Origin: an uncultured Mycoplasmatota bacterium
GTDB taxonomy: Bacteria > Bacillota_I > Bacilli_A > RF39 > UBA660
Direction: 5' to 3'
NCBI GenBank assembly: GCA_900551525.1
Contig: URWD01000005.1
Span: forward strand, 1 to 49,306
DNA length: 49,306 nt
Position numbers and translations under genes: made by a program
The notes under the pieces: generated by a model
What the model was told of the DNA's origin: nothing
What the model saw: only the letters and a program-made list of their open reading frames with translations
The model's database searches: none
Shown: in pieces, positions 23,534-31,154 of the stretch
Layout: every line of letters starts with the position of its first letter
How positions within the stretch are numbered: the first letter of the stretch is position 1

Positions 23534-24261
23534 GATATTTAATTAAGTTTAGTTATGATGGGACGAAGTTTCATGGATTTCAAAGACAAAATGATGTTAA
23601 GAATGTGCAAAAAACTTTGGAAGATGCTTTAAGTAAGATTTTAGATACTGAAATAGTTATAAAGGGAAGTGGCAGAACTGATGCTGGTGTTCATGCCTTA
23701 GGTCAATGTGCTCATTTTGATTATGATGGTAAGTTTACTAGTAAAGAAGTTTATGAATTAAATAAAATATTAAATAATGAAATAGTGATAAAAAATTGTA
23801 AAAAAGTAGGTAATAATTTTCATGCTAGACATAGTGTGAAGAAAAAAACTTATGTTTATAAAATAAATAATGGTAAGTATAGAAAAGATTATGAAGGTTA
23901 TTATTTTCAATGTAGGTACCCTTTAGATATAAGAAAGATGCGAAAAGCAAGTAAGTTATTTATTGGAGTTCATGATTTTCATAATTTTGTAAGTGGCTTT
24001 AGAGTTGATTATACTACATGTATTTATAAAATTAATATTAAGAAACATGGAGATATTGTTCTTATGAAATTTGTTGGTGCAGGCTTTTATCGTTATATGG
24101 TGCGTCATTTAGTTGGAGCTTTACTAGATGTTGGTAGAGGTAAAGTAGATATTAATGTGATAGAAAATATGCTTCTAAATGGAAATCTGAACAAAAAACT
24201 TAGTATAGTACCTGCGGATGGCCTTTATTTGGAAAAAATTGAGTTTGACAAATGCTATTAA
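23530..24261 (+). CDS. truA: tRNA pseudouridine(38-40) synthase
   Basis: TruA isomerises uridines 38-40 in the anticodon arm. Seen: N-terminal YLIKFSYDGTKFHGFQRQ, the catalytic Asp in GSGRTDAGVHALGQ, NNFHARHSVKKKTYVYKI, and FVGAGFYRYMVRHLVGALLDVG. Length 243 aa is standard. It overlaps the EcfA2-like gene by 4 nt. In Bacilli truA follows ecfA1-ecfA2-ecfT and precedes rplM-rpsI; here ecfT is absent and two small genes separate truA from rplM. Confidence 0.97.
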   Translation: MRYLIKFSYDGTKFHGFQRQNDVKNVQKTLEDALSKILDTEIVIKGSGRTDAGVHALGQCAHFDYDGKFTSKEVYELNKILNNEIVIKNCKKVGNNFHARHSVKKKTYVYKINNGKYRKDYEGYYFQCRYPLDIRKMRKASKLFIGVHDFHNFVSGFRVDYTTCIYKINIKKHGDIVLMKFVGAGFYRYMVRHLVGALLDVGRGKVDINVIENMLLNGNLNKKLSIVPADGLYLEKIEFDKCY

Positions 24262-24273
24262 TGGTTGTATAAT
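24245..24273 (+). promoter_or_regulatory. Strong promoter inside the end of truA
   Basis: Perfect TTGACA (24245-24250) and TATAAT (24268-24273), 17-nt spacer; it drives the two small genes that follow. Confidence 0.85.
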
Positions 24274-24300
24274 ATAACGAGTTTTAAGGGGGGGATTCTT

Positions 24301-24567
24301 ATGTTAAATGTGATGGATATTGTAACACTTGATGATGATAATAGTTATATAGTTTTGAATGTTACTGAATTAGATGGTGTACGTTATGTGTCTTTAATAG
24401 ATAAGAATAATATGAGTAATTTCAAATTATTAGAAGAAGTAACAAAAGATGAAGAAGTAATTTTAAGAGAAGTTCTTGATGAAATAAAAATTGAGAAAAT
24501 AAAATTACAAGTTTTAAAGGAAAGTGCTGAATTGTTAAAAACAATTCAAAAAGAAAATAAAAATTAG
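24301..24567 (+). CDS. Small protein of unknown function (DUF1292-like appearance)
   Basis: 88 aa. The N-terminal part (VMDIVTLDDDNSYIVLNVTE, then LDGVRYVSLIDKNN) looks like the beta-sheet of DUF1292-type proteins, in which an acidic DDD stretch is followed by a 'LDGxxYVxL' strand. The rest is a charged helix (KIEKIKLQVLKESAELLKTI). The match to DUF1292 is weak. ATG 24301 follows a GGGGGGG ribosome binding site. It starts a two-gene unit under a consensus promoter, so it is probably well expressed. Confidence 0.75.
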   Translation: MLNVMDIVTLDDDNSYIVLNVTELDGVRYVSLIDKNNMSNFKLLEEVTKDEEVILREVLDEIKIEKIKLQVLKESAELLKTIQKENKN

Positions 24568-24579
24568 GGGGAGAAGTTT

Positions 24580-25143
24580 ATGACAAGTCCAAAAGAATAC
24601 AGAATTAGAAAAATAGAAAGGTATAAAAATGAATTACCAAAGGATAAAGTTTTAAGTTTTTTTGTTAAAATTGCAACACTATTTCAACTTGAAATGTGTG
24701 GATTGTTTTTAGCTGACTATCTTACTGATTATGATAATGCTATTGCAAGAATTGCAGCATCTGCAGTTTTTGTTGTTTTGGATTTGTTTTATGCAAATAA
24801 AAAATATAGTAAGGAAATGAGAAAAGAAAGATTAGAAACTGAATTAAGATTACAAGATAGTTTAAATTTAGATATGGCTAAAGAATGTATAAAACAAGAA
24901 ATTGATTCTATATCAAATAGACAAAAAAATAGTTTGTGTTGGAGTACTGCTCATTTTGTCATTGGTACAGCATTTATGTTTCTTAGTACTTATGGTAAAT
25001 TTGATATTGCATTAACTAGTCTAGGATTATATGAATTTTTAAATTCTTTTGATGGTGTAGTAAAACAAATGAATTTACATGAAAGTAAAATGGATTTGCA
25101 AGAGTCTTTAGAGTTAGGTGAAATACGAGAAATAAGAAGATAG
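24580..25143 (+). CDS. Putative membrane protein of unknown function
   Basis: 187 aa, not recognised. Two hydrophobic regions are seen at about residues 27-65 (FFVKIATLFQLEMCGLFLADY and IARIAASAVFVVLDLFYA) and at about 125-150 (AHFVIGTAFMFLSTYGKFDIALTSLG). They are separated by a charged helical stretch (RKERLETELRLQDSLNLDMA). The C-terminus is acidic and helical (ESKMDLQESLELGEIREIRR). It follows the previous gene by 12 nt with GGGGGAG before the ATG. The pair occupies the place between truA and rplM where Bacilli normally have nothing. Confidence 0.75.
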   Translation: MTSPKEYRIRKIERYKNELPKDKVLSFFVKIATLFQLEMCGLFLADYLTDYDNAIARIAASAVFVVLDLFYANKKYSKEMRKERLETELRLQDSLNLDMAKECIKQEIDSISNRQKNSLCWSTAHFVIGTAFMFLSTYGKFDIALTSLGLYEFLNSFDGVVKQMNLHESKMDLQESLELGEIREIRR

Positions 25144-25286
25144 TTTTATAGATATATTGATAAATCATCCACTGGTCAAATACAAGAAAATGGGATTTAG
25201 ATGCTCTAATTAGAGTTTGAAATTTAGAAAAATAGTGAAAAAAATATATAAATTTACAAAATTATTAAGAAAATGGCTAAAAACGT

Positions 25287-25315
25287 TTGACTTTTGGTCA
25301 TTTTTTTCATATAAT
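25287..25315 (+). promoter_or_regulatory. Promoter of rplM-rpsI
   Basis: TTGACT (25287-25292) and TATAAT (25310-25315), 17-nt spacer. The stretch 25144-25286 before it shows nothing I recognise. Confidence 0.8.
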
Positions 25316-25321
25316 TTTAAT

Positions 25322-25394
25322 CGGTACATTTTATTTATGTGATTTGTTTAGTCGTGGGAAAATTAAACAGAAAACATGATGAAAGGATTAGTAT
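25322..25394 (+). promoter_or_regulatory. Candidate L13 leader (ribosomal-protein autoregulation)
   Basis: The roughly 70-nt 5' UTR contains two possible hairpins: ACAT/ATGT near 25326-25340 and TGTTTA/TAAACA near 25345-25371. An L13 leader at this place is known in Bacilli. The structure was judged by eye only; I did not match the family's consensus. Confidence 0.4.
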
Positions 25395-25826
25395 ATGAAA
25401 ACATTTATGCAAAAAAAAGAAAATATCGAAAGAAATTGGTATGTTATTGATGCTGAAGGTCAAACTTTAGGTCGTTTAGCTACTAAAGCTGCTCACGTTT
25501 TACGTGGAAAACACAAAGTTACTTACACTCCATATGTTGATTGTGGTGACTATGTAATCATTGTTAATGCTGAAAAGGTTGTTTTAACTGGAAATAAGCT
25601 AGAAGATAAGAAGTATTATAATCATAGTGGATTCCCAGGAGGACTTAGAGAAAGAACTGCTAAAGAAATGATTAATAATTATCCAGAAGAAATGGTTGAA
25701 AGAGCTGTTAAAGGAATGCTTCCTCATAATAGACTTGGTAGAGCTATGGGTAAGAAATTATTTGTTTATAGCGGACCTGATCATAAACATGAAGCTCAAA
25801 AGCCTAAGGCTTTGGAAGTTAAATAG
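25395..25826 (+). CDS. rplM: 50S ribosomal protein L13
   Basis: L13 is an early-assembly protein of the large subunit. Seen: RNWYVIDAEGQTLGRLATKA near the N-terminus, the HKVTYTPYVDCGDYVIIVNAEK block, and GMLPHNRLGRAMGKKLFVYSGPDHKH. Length 143 aa is standard. A GGAGG site and 8 nt link it to rpsI. The pair is preceded by a promoter and a leader that may sense L13. Confidence 0.98.
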   Translation: MKTFMQKKENIERNWYVIDAEGQTLGRLATKAAHVLRGKHKVTYTPYVDCGDYVIIVNAEKVVLTGNKLEDKKYYNHSGFPGGLRERTAKEMINNYPEEMVERAVKGMLPHNRLGRAMGKKLFVYSGPDHKHEAQKPKALEVK

Positions 25827-25834
25827 GAGGAATT

Positions 25835-26254
25835 ATGGCTAAGAAACAAGAATGGACAGCAACTGGTAGAAGAAAAAGAAGTGTAGCGAGAGTTAGACTT
25901 GTTGGTGGTACTGGTAATATTACTGTTAATGGTGTTGATGTTAATGAATATATGCCATTTGCAACACTAGTTATGGATTTAAAACAACCATTAGTTGCAA
26001 CAGGTAATGAAAATAGATTTGACATTGATGTTAATGTAACTGGTGGTGGATTTTCAGGACAAACTGGAGCAATCCGTCTAGGTATTACTAGAGCATTACT
26101 TGCATTTGATGCTAATACAGATCAAACTAGAGAAGATAGTTATAGACATATTCTTAAGAATGCTGGATTTGTTACAAGAGATCCAAGAGTTAAAGAACGT
26201 AAGAAATATGGTCTTAAGAAAGCAAGAAGAGCTCCACAATTTAGTAAACGTTAG
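25835..26254 (+). CDS. rpsI: 30S ribosomal protein S9
   Basis: S9 contacts the P-site tRNA through its C-terminal tail, which here ends in the conserved RRAPQFSKR. The N-terminal TGRRKRSVARVRLV and GGGFSGQTGAIRLGITRALL are family hallmarks. Length 139 aa is slightly above the usual 130 because of a short N-terminal MAKKQEW extension. AGGAGG precedes the ATG. It is cotranscribed with rplM and ended by a hairpin terminator. Confidence 0.98.
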   Translation: MAKKQEWTATGRRKRSVARVRLVGGTGNITVNGVDVNEYMPFATLVMDLKQPLVATGNENRFDIDVNVTGGGFSGQTGAIRLGITRALLAFDANTDQTREDSYRHILKNAGFVTRDPRVKERKKYGLKKARRAPQFSKR

Positions 26255-26273
26255 TAGATATTTTGATTTTAAT

Positions 26274-26304
26274 CCTCATGAACATTTGGTTTGTGAGGTT
26301 TTTT
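26274..26304 (+). terminator. Terminator after rpsI
   Basis: CCTCA (26274-26278) pairs with TGAGG (26294-26298), extended inside by AAC/GTT, followed by six T. Confidence 0.8.
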
Positions 26305-26325
26305 GATGACATTTATTTAGAAATT

Positions 26326-26334
26326 TGGTAAAAT
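26326..26334 (+). promoter_or_regulatory. Candidate extended -10 promoter for the RNA-modification operon
   Basis: TGGTAAAAT (26326-26334); a poor -35 (TGACAT) lies 17 nt upstream. It would drive the genes 26367-29432, which overlap one another. Confidence 0.45.
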
Positions 26335-26366
26335 ATTTATGAAATGACTGAGATGGGTGGTTAGTT

Positions 26367-27233
26367 ATGAGAATTAGTAATGAATGGAAAGATTATGAAT
26401 GTTTGGATGCAGGTAATGGTGAGAAATTAGAACGGTGGGGTAATATTGTTTTAAGAAGACCAGAACCACTTGCTATGTGGCCAATTGAAATGGATAATGC
26501 TTGGAAAAAAGTTGATGGAGTTTATTATAGATTTGTTGATGGTGGTGGACACTGGGAGTTTAATAAAAAATTACCTGATTTTTGGACTGTAAATTATGAA
26601 GATTTAAAGTTTAAAGTTAGTCCAAATAATTTTAAACATACCGGTTTATTTCCTGAACAAGCTTGTAATTGGAATTTCATGATGGATAAAATTAAAAATG
26701 CTAATAGACCTATTAAAGTTCTTAATTTATTTGGCTACACAGGTGGTGCAACTGTTGCATGTAGTAAAGCAGGTGCAGAACTTGTTGTTCATGTTGATGC
26801 TGCGCGTGGAATGGTTGAATGGGCTAAAGAAAATGCAAAACTTTCTGGAATAGAAAATAATTATATTAGATTTTTAGTAGATGATTGTTTAAAGTTTGTT
26901 GAAAGAGAAATAAGACGTGGTAATAAGTATGATGCTATTGTTATGGATCCTCCGTCATATGGAAGAGGCCCAAGTGGTGAAGTGTGGAAACTTGAAAAGA
27001 ACTTAGAAGAACTCGTTAGTAGATGTACTCTTCTTTTAAGTGATAAGCCATTATTTTTCCTTATTAATGCTTATACTACAGGTGTTTCTAGTACTGTTTT
27101 ACATAATATATTAAAACTAACTGTTGGTAAAACTTATGGCGGCGTTGTTGATGCTGGAGAAATTGGTCTTCCAATAAGTAGGAATGATTTAGTTCTTCCG
27201 TGTGGTATTTATGGTAGATGGCAAGATGAATAA
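26367..27233 (+). CDS. Class I SAM-dependent methyltransferase, RlmI/RlmK-like without PUA domain
   Basis: A 288-aa methyltransferase resembling the catalytic part of 23S rRNA m5C/m7G methyltransferases. SAM motif I is VLNLFGYTGGATVA (residues about 118-131), the acidic residue follows in VVHVDAARGMVEWA, and the catalytic motif is VMDPPSYGRGPSGE with YDAI before it. The N-terminal region (LERWGNIVLRRPEPLAMWPI) replaces the usual PUA RNA-binding domain. Target RNA cannot be read from sequence. It overlaps the RluA gene by 8 nt, supporting a role in rRNA modification. Confidence 0.85.
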   Translation: MRISNEWKDYECLDAGNGEKLERWGNIVLRRPEPLAMWPIEMDNAWKKVDGVYYRFVDGGGHWEFNKKLPDFWTVNYEDLKFKVSPNNFKHTGLFPEQACNWNFMMDKIKNANRPIKVLNLFGYTGGATVACSKAGAELVVHVDAARGMVEWAKENAKLSGIENNYIRFLVDDCLKFVEREIRRGNKYDAIVMDPPSYGRGPSGEVWKLEKNLEELVSRCTLLLSDKPLFFLINAYTTGVSSTVLHNILKLTVGKTYGGVVDAGEIGLPISRNDLVLPCGIYGRWQDE

Positions 27234-27891
27234 AGTTATTTATGAAGATAATCATTTATTAGTGGTGGAAAAACCACAGAATGTACTTGTACAAGCTGAT
27301 AATACGAATGATTTAGATTTACTTACTAGCTTAAAAAAGTATATTAAGGAAAAATATAATAAACCAGGTGAAGTTTATTTAGGGCTCGTGCATAGACTTG
27401 ATAGACCTGTTGGTGGTGTTATGGTTTTTGCAAGAACTAGTAAAGCCGCATCAAGGCTAAGTAATATGATAAGAATGCATGAATTTGAAAAAAATTATTT
27501 AGCTATTGTGGAAGGAAAAGTTCCTGATGAAGGTGTATTTGAAGATTATTTGTTAAAATTAGAAAATGAAAATAAAACTATTGTGGATAAAAATGGAAAG
27601 TATTCTAAATTAAGTTATAAATTATTAAGTTATAAAGATGGACTTAGTTTAGTTAAAATAAAACTTGATACAGGTAGATCTCATCAAATTAGAGTACAAT
27701 TTTCATCTCGTGGATATGCTTTATGGGGTGATCAAAAATATAATTCTAAGGCAAAAGTAGGAGAACAAATTGCTTTATGGTCTTATGAACTTAAATTTAA
27801 ACATCCTGTGCGTGAAGAGCTAATGAATTTTAAATGTGATCCACCAATTAAATATCCATGGACTTTATTTGGAGATACAATTCATGACTAA
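27226..27891 (+). CDS. RluA family pseudouridine synthase
   Basis: Isomerises uridine to pseudouridine in rRNA or tRNA. The catalytic motif HRLDRPVGGVMVFART carries the nucleophilic Asp around residue 58. DNHLLVVEKPQNVLVQ at the start and LDTGRSHQIRVQFSSRG near residue 150 are RluA-family blocks. No S4 domain is present, so it is of the short type (221 aa). ATG 27226 is chosen; longer starts run deep into the preceding gene. It overlaps the HD gene by 8 nt. Substrate not assignable. Confidence 0.92.
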   Translation: MNKVIYEDNHLLVVEKPQNVLVQADNTNDLDLLTSLKKYIKEKYNKPGEVYLGLVHRLDRPVGGVMVFARTSKAASRLSNMIRMHEFEKNYLAIVEGKVPDEGVFEDYLLKLENENKTIVDKNGKYSKLSYKLLSYKDGLSLVKIKLDTGRSHQIRVQFSSRGYALWGDQKYNSKAKVGEQIALWSYELKFKHPVREELMNFKCDPPIKYPWTLFGDTIHD

Positions 27892-28618
27892 TGAAGAAAT
27901 ATTTATGAAATATGTTCATAATTTTGATATTTCTTGTAAATCAATAAACAGAAAAATAAATCATAGTATTAGAGTAAGTAAAATTTGCAAAAAAGTTGCA
28001 AAATCTTTAAATTTAGATGTTGAACTTATTGAACTGGCAAACTTTATTGGTTTAGTTCATGATATAGGTAGATTTACTCAATGGGAAAAGTATCATACAT
28101 ATAATGATTTAAAAAGCATTGATCATGCTATGATTGGAATTAAAATTTTATTTGATGATAATCTTATTAAAAAATTTGTTGTTGATAATAAATATTATGA
28201 TATTATATTAAATGCAATTAAGTGTCATAATGAATATATTCTTGATTGTAAGCTTGATGAAAAGAGCTTAATTATGACTAAAATATTAAGAGATGCTGAT
28301 AAAATTGATATTCTTTATATGGTTGCAAATGGAGAAATAAAAATTGAGAAACCTAGTTTGGATATTACGCAAGAAGTAATTTTTGAATTTTTTCAAAAAA
28401 AGTGTATTAATAATAAGTATTTAAATACTGAATCTGATAAAATCTTACTTAGATTTGCATTAGTTTTTGATTTAAATTATTCTTTTAGTTTAAATTATGT
28501 TTTAAATAATGATTATTTGAATCAAATGTATAAAAAATTAGAAAACAATAATTTAATAGAGCCTTATTATGAATTTGTTCAAAAATATTTAGAGGAGAAG
28601 TGCTATGGAAAGATATAA
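27884..28618 (+). CDS. HD domain phosphohydrolase
   Basis: A 244-aa protein with an HD metal-dependent phosphohydrolase domain: first His in NHSIRVSKIC, the HD pair in GLVHDIGRFTQW, and a later His in KCHNEYI with an Asp in LRDADKIDIL. Substrates of such enzymes range from nucleotides to cyclic dinucleotides and cannot be told here. The C-terminal third is Asn/Lys/Tyr-rich with no known domain. GGAG lies 9 nt before ATG 27884. It is coupled to the RluA gene (8-nt overlap) and the TtcA-like gene (14-nt overlap). Confidence 0.85.
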   Translation: MTNEEIFMKYVHNFDISCKSINRKINHSIRVSKICKKVAKSLNLDVELIELANFIGLVHDIGRFTQWEKYHTYNDLKSIDHAMIGIKILFDDNLIKKFVVDNKYYDIILNAIKCHNEYILDCKLDEKSLIMTKILRDADKIDILYMVANGEIKIEKPSLDITQEVIFEFFQKKCINNKYLNTESDKILLRFALVFDLNYSFSLNYVLNNDYLNQMYKKLENNNLIEPYYEFVQKYLEEKCYGKI

Positions 28619-29432
28619 AGAAATAGAAAGAAGTATAATAAAGAGATTTAGAAAAGAAATATGGGCTAAGTTTGTAAAAGCTGTTAAAGATTATAAACTT
28701 ATTAATGAAGGCGATAAAGTTATGGTTTGTATTTCTGGGGGTAAAGACTCTTTTTTGCTTGCTAAGTGTGTAGAAGAATTAAAAAAACATGGTGGAGTAA
28801 ATTTTGATGCTTGTTATGTTTGTATGAATCCAGGTTATAATGAACTAAATAAACAAATGATACTTAAAAATGCTAAAATTTTGAATGTTGATTTAGAGAT
28901 GTTTGAAAGTGATATATTTGATGTTGCTAATACTTTGAATGAAAAAAGCCCTTGTTATATGTGTGCAAGGATGAGAAGAGGATATCTTTATAATAAAGCT
29001 AAGGAACTTGGTTGTAATAAAATTGCTTTAGGTCATCATTTTGATGATGTTGTTGAAACAACTCTTTTATCTATGTTTTATGGTAGTGAAGTTAAAACTA
29101 TGCTTCCAAAGCTTCATAGTGAAAACTTTGAAGGACTAGAGCTTATTAGACCACTTTATTTGGTAAAAGAAGCAAATGTACTTGCTTGGTGTAAATATAA
29201 TGATTTAACTTTTATTAATTGTGCATGTAAATTTACTGATAGAGTAAGTAAAAGTGATGAACATATTAGTAAGAGAAAAGAAATGAAAGAACTTATTAAA
29301 AAGCTTAGAGAGATGAATCCAGATATTGATTATAATATATTTAAAGCTATGGATAATGTTAATTTAAATTGTGTACTTGGTACTAGAAAAGATGGAGTAC
29401 ATAAAAGCTTTATGGAAGATTATGATAAATAA
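28605..29432 (+). CDS. TtcA/TilS-like tRNA thiolation or PP-loop ATPase
   Basis: A PP-loop adenine nucleotide alpha-hydrolase. The PP-loop is ISGGKDSFLLAKC (residues about 43-56), a CxxC pair occurs in PCYMCARMRRG, GHHFDDVVETTL is the conserved metal-region block, and NCACKFTD supplies a third Cys as in TtcA-type enzymes that bind an iron-sulfur cluster. TtcA makes 2-thiocytidine at position 32 of tRNA. The neighbouring RNA-modification genes fit. It is 275 aa. Related proteins of unknown substrate exist, so the exact reaction is a guess. Confidence 0.8.
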   Translation: MERYKEIERSIIKRFRKEIWAKFVKAVKDYKLINEGDKVMVCISGGKDSFLLAKCVEELKKHGGVNFDACYVCMNPGYNELNKQMILKNAKILNVDLEMFESDIFDVANTLNEKSPCYMCARMRRGYLYNKAKELGCNKIALGHHFDDVVETTLLSMFYGSEVKTMLPKLHSENFEGLELIRPLYLVKEANVLAWCKYNDLTFINCACKFTDRVSKSDEHISKRKEMKELIKKLREMNPDIDYNIFKAMDNVNLNCVLGTRKDGVHKSFMEDYDK

Positions 29433-29460
29433 TTCTTCTTTTTTTATAATATAATTTATT

Positions 29461-30111
29461 ATGAAAAATTATTATGTTAAAATCATGTCTGTTTTTTTGG
29501 GGTTATTTATTCTTATGTATGGTTATCCAGTTAGGGCTGATTTACCACTTCAAGGTAAAGTAATTGTTGTTGATAGTGGTCATGGCGGTCTTGATCCTGG
29601 AGCTCTTTATAATGATATTTATGAAAAAGATATAACTCTTGCTATTGGTAAATATTTGGAAGAAGATTTGAGTAAAATGGGTGCAACAGTTATTATGACA
29701 AGAAATGATGATAATGATTTAAGTAATGGTGCTAAAAATCATCGTAAAAAAGCTGATTTTGATGAAAGAATTAAAATTATAAATCAAAAATATGTTGATA
29801 TGTATATTTCTGTGCATTTAAATTATTTAACTGACTCAAGATATTATGGTGCTCAAGTTTTTTATAATAAAGATAATGAAAAATTAGCTGAAAGTGTGCA
29901 AAAATATTTAAATAAAAATATGAATAGTGATAGAAATGTGAAAAAAATACCTACTTCAACATATATGTATGATAAGCTAAAAACTAAAGGGATTTTAGTA
30001 GAATGTGGTTTTTTATCAAATTCTATGGAAAGAAGTAAGCTTGTAACTAAAGAATATCAAATGGAATTTGCTAGAGTATTATCTGAAGCTATAAGTCATT
30101 ATTATAATTAA
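29461..30111 (+). CDS. cwlD: Germination-specific N-acetylmuramoyl-L-alanine amidase CwlD-like
   Basis: Zinc amidase of the Amidase_3 family. A signal peptide (residues about 8-24) precedes VVDSGHGGLDPGA (first zinc His), YEKDITLAIG (zinc Glu), SVHLNYL (second His) and the catalytic Glu in ILVECGFLSN. CwlD makes muramic-delta-lactam in spore cortex with PdaA. At 216 aa it matches CwlD (237 aa) and has no wall-binding repeats. The start at 29461 lies about 6 nt after TATAAT sequences, with no ribosome binding site, suggesting leaderless translation. A vegetative Amidase_3 cannot be excluded. Confidence 0.88.
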   Translation: MKNYYVKIMSVFLGLFILMYGYPVRADLPLQGKVIVVDSGHGGLDPGALYNDIYEKDITLAIGKYLEEDLSKMGATVIMTRNDDNDLSNGAKNHRKKADFDERIKIINQKYVDMYISVHLNYLTDSRYYGAQVFYNKDNEKLAESVQKYLNKNMNSDRNVKKIPTSTYMYDKLKTKGILVECGFLSNSMERSKLVTKEYQMEFARVLSEAISHYYN

Positions 30112-30188
30112 GTTAATATTTCACTTTTTTTTCACAAGTTTTTTACATTATATCCATTAATTAGGTATATATTTATTTTGTCAGTTGT

Positions 30189-30196
30189 GATATAAT
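30189..30196 (+). promoter_or_regulatory. Extended -10 promoter of the Abi-like/htrA unit
   Basis: GATATAAT (30189-30196) preceded by TG forms an extended -10; no clear -35. The stretch 30112-30185 is T-rich and shows no hairpin. Confidence 0.5.
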
Positions 30197-30219
30197 GTTT
30201 AAAGTAAAGGCGGTATAGT

Positions 30220-31154
30220 GTGAAATCGAAAACATTTAAAACATTAGATGAACAAATTGACATACTTACAAAAAAAGGTTAGTAGTAGAAGATATTGAAG
30301 CTACTAAAACTATTTTGTTGCGGGAAAATTACTTTTTCTTAAGTGGTTACCGTCATTTATTTATGAGACCAGATGATAATAAAACTTATCTTGAAGGTAC
30401 AACATTTAATGAATTATATTCGATGTTTCTTTTTGATAGACAAATAAGAAATATAATTTTTAAAAATATTTTAATTGTAGAAAATAATTTAAAAAGTATA
30501 CTTGCTTATACAATGAGTAAAAATCATGGATTTAAAGAAAATAATTATTTAAATCCAAATAACTTTGTAAGAGATTCAAGAAGAAATAGACAAATTAATG
30601 ATTTAATTAGAAAAATGAAAAGACAGATAAGTGTTAATGGTAAACAACATAGTGCAACAGCTCATTATATCATTAATTATGGTTATATTCCTCTTTGGGT
30701 TGTTGTTAAGGTTTTATCATTTGGAATAGTTGGTGAACTTTATACAATACTACAGTATCAAGACCAAAAAGAAATTGCTGATGTTTTCGGTGTTAGTATT
30801 GATAGTATGGTGGATTATTTACCAATTGTTGCTAATTATCGTAATTTATGTGCTCATGAAGATATTTGTTATGTTAATAGAACTCAAAAGGCTATTGATG
30901 ATACAAAATATCATAAACTATTGTATATTCCTAAGATAAATGAAGAATATATATATGGGAAGAATGATTTGTTTGCACTAATAATCATTTTAAAACAATT
31001 ACTTGATGAAGATAATTTTAATTTATTTATTAGTGAAATAAGTTATGAACTTGATAGACTTTCTGGTAAATTAAAGGTAATTAAGATAGAAAAAGTATTA
31101 CATGAAATGGGATTTCCAAATAATTTTAAAGAAATAGTGAGGTTAGAAAAATGA
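30220..31154 (+). CDS. Abi_2 (AbiD/AbiF-type) abortive-infection-like protein, interrupted by a -1 frameshift at an A7 tract
   Basis: Reading from GTG 30220 (after AAAGGCGG) gives VKSKTFKTLDEQIDILTKKG, then TAG at 30280. A one-base backward shift at the A7 run (30270-30276) continues without a break as RLVVEDIEATKTILLRENY and on to 31154, which is the normal Abi_2 N-terminus. The main frame from about 30276 holds the rest, including the HEPN-type RNLCAHED (RxxxxH) around position 30838. Abi_2 proteins are linked to phage-induced dormancy and probably RNA cleavage. The zero-frame codons are aca aaa aaa, a classic slippery A AAA AAA site. Phase variation, programmed shift, assembly error or true pseudogene are all possible. 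Confidence 0.8.

Noticed and set aside
26100..26306. Small gene overlapping rpsI
   Set aside because: Out-of-frame shadow of rpsI with no ribosome binding site.
29433..29450. Terminator after the TtcA-like gene
   Set aside because: There is a T-run but no stem before it.
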